10,108 bases of DNA from an uncultured Eubacteriales bacterium. Its GTDB lineage: Bacteria; Bacillota; Clostridia; Christensenellales; Pumilibacteraceae. How positions within the stretch are numbered: the stretch's first letter is position 1; every line of letters starts with the position of its first letter. The notes below the pieces were generated by a model. That model saw nothing but the letters and a program-made list of their open reading frames with translations. It searched no databases and was not told the origin of the DNA. The translations under genes and the position numbers were made by a program. The stretch spans positions 1-10,108 of the forward strand of contig USBU01000028.1 of assembly GCA_900553005.1 (NCBI GenBank), given 5' to 3'. Below are positions 7,413 to 10,108 of this stretch, in pieces.

Positions 7413-8840
7413 TTAAAAGCAACCCTCCTTTTCCAAAGCCTCCGCCGCCGCAAACAAGGTGCGCTCTCCGAAAGATTTTCCTATAAGCTGCAGACCTATG
7501 GGCAGACCCGCCTTATCTCGTCCGCAGGGCACGCTTATCGCCGGATTGCCGATAATATTTACCGGCACCGTGAAAACGTCCGCCAGATAGCTTTCGGTTA
7601 CGTCCTTGTTTTTTGCGCCCAAAGGGAAAGCCGTCGTCGGAGCCGTCGGTCCCGCAATCAAATCGCAGCCCTCAAAAGCCGCGTCGAACTCCGCCTTGAT
7701 TTTAGTCCTTATCTTCGACGCCTTAAGATAATACGCGTCGTAATAACCGCTTGACAGAACGTAATTACCGGTCATAATGCGGCGCTTAACCTCCGGTCCG
7801 AAGCCGGCCGAACGCGATTTATAATAAAGCTGAACATAATCGTCCGCTTCCGCCCTTACTCCGTACTTAACTCCGTCGAAGCGCGCCAGATTGCTGCTTG
7901 CCTCCGCGCAGGAAAGCACGTAATAGGTGGCAAGGGCCGCGTCGAAAGATTTTATGGAAATTTCCTTTACGGACGCGCCCATCTTTTCGTATAGCTTTAA
8001 AGCGGCAAGCACCGCTTCCTTTACCTCGGCGCTGAAATCGACCTCAAAAAATTCTTTAGCCACGCCGACGGAAAGCCCTTTTACTCCCGCGCCGTAAGCC
8101 GTAAAATCACAGCTTGTTTTAGACGAAGTAGAATCCTTGTCGTCATAGCCGGCGATCACATTGAAAAGCTCTGCGTTATCGCGCACTGAACGCGTCATCG
8201 GTCCTATCTGATCCAAAGAAGATGCAAAAGCGATAAGTCCGTACCGCGATACTGACGAATACGTGGGTTTTAAGCCGACAACGCCGCAGAACGCGGCAGG
8301 CTGCCGGATACTTCCGCCCGTGTCGCTGCCCAACGCGCCGTAAGCCTGAAAAGCCGCCACCGAAGAAGCCGAGCCGCCGCTGGAGCCTCCCGGTACTCTT
8401 GTCATATCCGCCGCGTTAAGCACAGGCCCGAACGCGGAATTTTCATTGGCCGAACCCATTGCAAATTCGTCCATATTGGCCTTGCCGACAATAACGGCCC
8501 CCGCGTCCTTAAGCTTTTTTACGACTGTAGCATCGAACGGAGGAACATAATTTTCAAGAAATTTAGATGCGCACGTCGTCCTAAGTCCGCGCGTGGAAAT
8601 ATTATCCTTAACTATAATCGGAACTCCGCCGAGGGCTCCGACACTCTTTCCCGAGGCAAGCTTTGCGTCAATCTCCGCCGCCGTCTTAAGCGCGTTTTCC
8701 TCATCCAAGGTGATAAGCGTATTAAGCTGCTTAGTCTCCTCTATTCGCTTGAAAACCGCCCTGGTTACCTCCGTCGCACTCAGCTCGCGGGCGGCGATTT
8801 TATCCCTGACATCGGTCAGATTAAGTTTTACTATATCCAT
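7413..8840 (-). CDS. gatA: Asp-tRNA(Asn)/Glu-tRNA(Gln) amidotransferase subunit A (glutaminase)
   Basis: GatA is the amidase-signature subunit that hydrolyses glutamine and channels the ammonia to GatB. Starting at ATG 8840 it has 475 residues, close to the usual length of about 485. The Ser-cisSer-Lys triad is visible as Lys78 in PIIVKDNI, Ser153 in PGGSSGGSAS and Ser177 in GSDTGGSIRQPA. The spacing is the same as I recall for Staphylococcus GatA (79/154/178). ATG 8840 is preferred over the in-frame TTG at 8858 because GAGGTG (8847-8852) sits 6 bases before it. The TTG would lie inside gatC without a ribosome site. The gap to the gatC stop is 10 bases, and the gatA stop touches the gatB start. 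Confidence 0.97.
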   Translation of the reverse strand: MDIVKLNLTDVRDKIAARELSATEVTRAVFKRIEETKQLNTLITLDEENALKTAAEIDAKLASGKSVGALGGVPIIVKDNISTRGLRTTCASKFLENYVPPFDATVVKKLKDAGAVIVGKANMDEFAMGSANENSAFGPVLNAADMTRVPGGSSGGSASSVAAFQAYGALGSDTGGSIRQPAAFCGVVGLKPTYSSVSRYGLIAFASSLDQIGPMTRSVRDNAELFNVIAGYDDKDSTSSKTSCDFTAYGAGVKGLSVGVAKEFFEVDFSAEVKEAVLAALKLYEKMGASVKEISIKSFDAALATYYVLSCAEASSNLARFDGVKYGVRAEADDYVQLYYKSRSAGFGPEVKRRIMTGNYVLSSGYYDAYYLKASKIRTKIKAEFDAAFEGCDLIAGPTAPTTAFPLGAKNKDVTESYLADVFTVPVNIIGNPAISVPCGRDKAGLPIGLQLIGKSFGERTLFAAAEALEKEGCF

Positions 8841-8846
8841 TGCGCG

Positions 8847-8852
8847 CACCTC
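8847..8852 (-). promoter_or_regulatory. Ribosome binding site that fixes the gatA start
   Basis: GAGGTG on the minus strand, overlapping the gatC stop codon (8853-8851), is 6 bases from ATG 8840. It supports initiation at 8840, not at the TTG at 8858, and implies coupling of gatA to gatC translation. Confidence 0.75.
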
Positions 8853-9138
8853 ACTCAAGCACTCTCGGCACGATATAAGCGCTGCCGTCCGACTCCGGCG
8901 CGTTTTTCAACAGCTCCTCTCTGGACATAGGCGAGCGCGCCTCATCCTCGCGCAGCACGTTGACAAAGTCAAGAATGTGCGCCGTCGGCGGAACGTCGGA
9001 AACGTCCACCGCGTCAAGCTGACGGAAGCGTTCAAGCACGTTTCCCAGCTGTTCTCCCAATTCGTCAAGCTCCTCGTCCGTAAACGAAAGACGCGACAGC
9101 TCCGCTATGTGCAGTATCTCCTCTCTGCTGATTTTCAT
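8851..9138 (-). CDS. gatC: Asp-tRNA(Asn)/Glu-tRNA(Gln) amidotransferase subunit C
   Basis: GatC is the small belt subunit that wraps GatA and GatB and stabilises the complex. The 95 residues are full length. The N-terminal helices read ISREEILHIAELSRLSFTDEELDELGEQL, followed by the family's LDAVDVSDVPPTAHI turn and the LREDEARSPMSREELLKNAPESDGSAYIVPRVLE tail that carries the family-typical residues. ATG 9138 follows AAGGAG (9144-9149) at 5 bases. It is the first gene of gatC-gatA-gatB, transcribed leftward from the promoter at 9171-9199. Presence of the operon suggests that the host makes Gln-tRNA and/or Asn-tRNA by the indirect route. Confidence 0.97.
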   Translation of the reverse strand: MKISREEILHIAELSRLSFTDEELDELGEQLGNVLERFRQLDAVDVSDVPPTAHILDFVNVLREDEARSPMSREELLKNAPESDGSAYIVPRVLE

Positions 9139-9170
9139 GATATCTCCTTGAAATCCTTTTACATTGCAAA

Positions 9171-9199
9171 ATTATACATTCCGCCGGCCGAAAAGTCAA
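9171..9199 (-). promoter_or_regulatory. SigA-type promoter of the gatCAB operon
   Basis: On the minus strand TTGACT (9199-9194) and a perfect TATAAT (9176-9171) are 17 bases apart. Transcription should begin around 9164, leaving a leader of about 25 bases that contains the gatC ribosome site. The spacer holds one copy of a 12-bp direct repeat. Confidence 0.9.
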
Positions 9200-9220
9200 T
9201 CGATTACTGCCGGCCGAAAA
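9183..9220. repeat. Two 12-bp direct repeats in the gatCAB promoter region
   Basis: GCCGGCCGAAAA occurs at 9183-9194 and again at 9209-9220, offset by 26 bp. Each includes the palindrome GCCGGC/CGGCCG. The first copy fills much of the -35/-10 spacer, and the second lies just upstream of the -35. This could be a tandem operator or chance; no bound regulator is recognised. Confidence 0.6.
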
Positions 9221-9388
9221 AACGCAGTTTAAAAAAACGCGCTTTTTTCATGAAATAAGGCTATAAATTCAGAAATTTTATCATTTTATTTTACTCCGGC
9301 AACGGCTTTGCCTCCGCCGTAAAAAAATATCGTCGCCATACGTCGGATAACAAATAATTTTAATAATGTCTGCAAGACCGAACGGCCG
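9221..9388. other. AT-rich divergent intergenic region, no gene seen
   Basis: Between the back-to-back gat and lgt-like promoters lie about 170 bases rich in A and T runs. It holds one hairpin, ACGGC/GCCGT, near 9301-9322, which has A residues on its right and so makes no terminator on either strand. Tiny minus-strand frames (for example a 15-codon one starting near 9251) lack ribosome sites. Confidence 0.5.
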
Positions 9389-9417
9389 TTGACAAATTCC
9401 GGCAGGAATGATATTAT
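9389..9417 (+). promoter_or_regulatory. SigA-type promoter with extended -10 for the Lgt-like gene
   Basis: A perfect TTGACA (9389-9394), a 17-base spacer and TATTAT (9412-9417) are present, and TGA directly before the -10 makes it extended. The transcript would begin near 9424, about 25 bases before the ATG. Confidence 0.88.
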
Positions 9418-9448
9418 ACGGATATTAAAAAACGTAAGGCGGACGGTA

Positions 9449-10060
9449 ATGCATCCATTTATGTTCGGAGGAAAAATTTCCTCGTATTCGGTTATGCTGG
9501 TAATTGCGCTTATAGCGGCGGTAGCGCTTTTCCGCATACTGTCGGGCGTAAAAAAAACTCCCGATAAAATATACTCATATTATTCGATTGCGGGCATAGT
9601 TTCCATTGCGGCAGGCATAGCGTCCGCCTTTCTTTTCCAGGCCGTATATAACTTTTTTGAAACGGGAGTATTCCGTCTGCGCGGACTGACGTTTATGGGC
9701 GGACTGACCGGCGGCGCGCTTTGCTTTATCCTTTTTGCGCTTTTATCCAGACGCCCGGAAATCCGAAAGGCATTTTTTTCCGAAGCGGAGCTTGCCGCGC
9801 CATGCATCGCGCTTGCGCACGGGATAGGCAGAATCGGCTGTTTTCTTGCAGGCTGCTGTTACGGAAAGGAAAGCGAACACGGCCTTTATTTTCCCGCGCT
9901 GAACGCCAGGGTGATTCCCACTCAGCTTATCGAGGCGTGTTTCCTCTTCGCGCTGTTCGGCGTCCTGTTATGGATGACGCTTAAAAACAAGCCTGTCGGC
10001 GTCAATCTTATCGTTTACTGTCTTGCCTACTCCGTTTTCCGCTTCATAATAGAATTTTAC
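9449..10060 (+). CDS. Lgt-like prolipoprotein diacylglyceryl transferase family membrane protein, 3' truncated
   Basis: Translation from ATG 9449 gives 204 residues up to the adapter junction with no stop. It shows the Lgt fold order: HPFMFGGKISSYSVM at the start, GLTFMGGLTGGAL (79-91), HGIGRIGCFLAGCCYG (124-139), IPTQLIEA (156-163) and FRFIIEF (197-203). Hydrophobic segments lie at about 12-32, 43-67, 86-100, 113-135, 159-177 and 184-203. Lgt transfers diacylglycerol from phosphatidylglycerol to the lipobox cysteine of pre-lipoproteins at the membrane. However, the signature GRIGNFINGE appears here as GRIGCFLAGCC, and the histidine equivalent to E. coli His103 appears to be Met83. I therefore call it Lgt-like. 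The ribosome site (AAGGCGG, about 9436) is imperfect. Only the last few residues should be missing. Confidence 0.88.
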
Positions 10061-10108
10061 CTGTCTCTTATACACATCTCCGAGCCCACGAGACGGAGCT
10101 ACATCTCG
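10061..10108. other. Nextera i7 adapter and index (not biological)
   Basis: Bases 10061-10079 are the Tn5 mosaic end CTGTCTCTTATACACATCT, 10080-10094 are the Nextera read-2 stretch, 10095-10102 (GGAGCTAC) are an index, and 10103-10108 begin the P7 sequence. From memory the index matches Nextera XT v2 N718. The genomic insert ends at base 10060. Confidence 0.99.

Noticed and set aside
7302..7754. 150-codon plus-strand frame across the gatB/gatA junction
   Set aside because: Antisense to the conserved start of gatB and end of gatA; no family resemblance.
9236..9251. Short A6/T6 palindrome near GCGCG as a terminator
   Set aside because: The GC part cannot pair with itself around a loop, no gene ends here, and runs of A and T alone are weak evidence.
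8593..9258. 221-codon plus-strand open frame opposite gatA/gatC
   Set aside because: It lies wholly antisense to two well-supported genes, has no ribosome site and low-complexity Ser/Leu/Arg composition. It is a shadow frame.
9286..9537. 83-codon minus-strand frame over the lgt-like promoter and start
   Set aside because: It overlaps a near-consensus promoter and the N-terminus of the Lgt-like gene on the other strand, and shows no domain.
48..10060. Defence system, CRISPR array, insertion sequence, tRNA or riboswitch
   Set aside because: I looked on both strands for direct-repeat arrays, transposase-like frames, tRNA-like folds and long structured leaders and found none I can support.

Overview
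The window is one tagmented DNA molecule read end to end. Bases 1-47 and 10061-10108 are Illumina Nextera adapter and index sequence, so the biological insert is 48-10060 (10,013 bp). The genes look like a chromosomal stretch of a Clostridia-class Bacillota, probably an uncultivated gut-type anaerobe. The reasons are AGGAGG-type ribosome sites, near-consensus SigA promoters, a GatCAB operon with a zinc-type GatB, BspA-like leucine-rich repeats with Clostridia-style modules, and archaeal-type (ApgM-like) phosphoglycerate mutase homology. I cannot name a genus. I see no mobile element, CRISPR array, tRNA or rRNA.

Layout, left to right. The 3' part of glmS (+, 48-868) is followed by a gene-poor gap (869-1107). 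A strong promoter (1108-1136) then drives an ApgM-family gene (+, 1171-2373). A bidirectional terminator (2401-2432) separates it from a convergent minus-strand block. That block holds a leucine-rich-repeat protein (2507-4000) and a cytoplasmic family 2 glycoside hydrolase (4089-5816), with a strong terminator between them (4019-4065). Further right, also on the minus strand, is the operon gatC-gatA-gatB (9138 down to 5982), with one promoter at 9171-9199. Divergently on the plus strand, a second clean promoter (9389-9417) drives an Lgt-like membrane protein (9449-10060) that is cut by the right adapter.

How the genes work together. GatCAB is the tRNA-dependent amidotransferase that makes Gln-tRNAGln and/or Asn-tRNAAsn. 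GlmS feeds cell-wall amino sugar synthesis. The ApgM-like protein acts in glycolysis or, as proposed for some bacterial members, as a homoserine kinase. The GH2 enzyme has no signal peptide and probably trims imported glycosides. Apart from the gat operon these are single-gene units with no shared pathway.

I did not find a convincing new multi-gene system. The points most worth a second look are the adapter-made C-terminus on the Lgt-like protein, that protein's non-canonical active-site region, the terminator abutting the ribosome site of the LRR gene, the 12-bp direct repeats in the gat promoter, and two start codons that should be moved.
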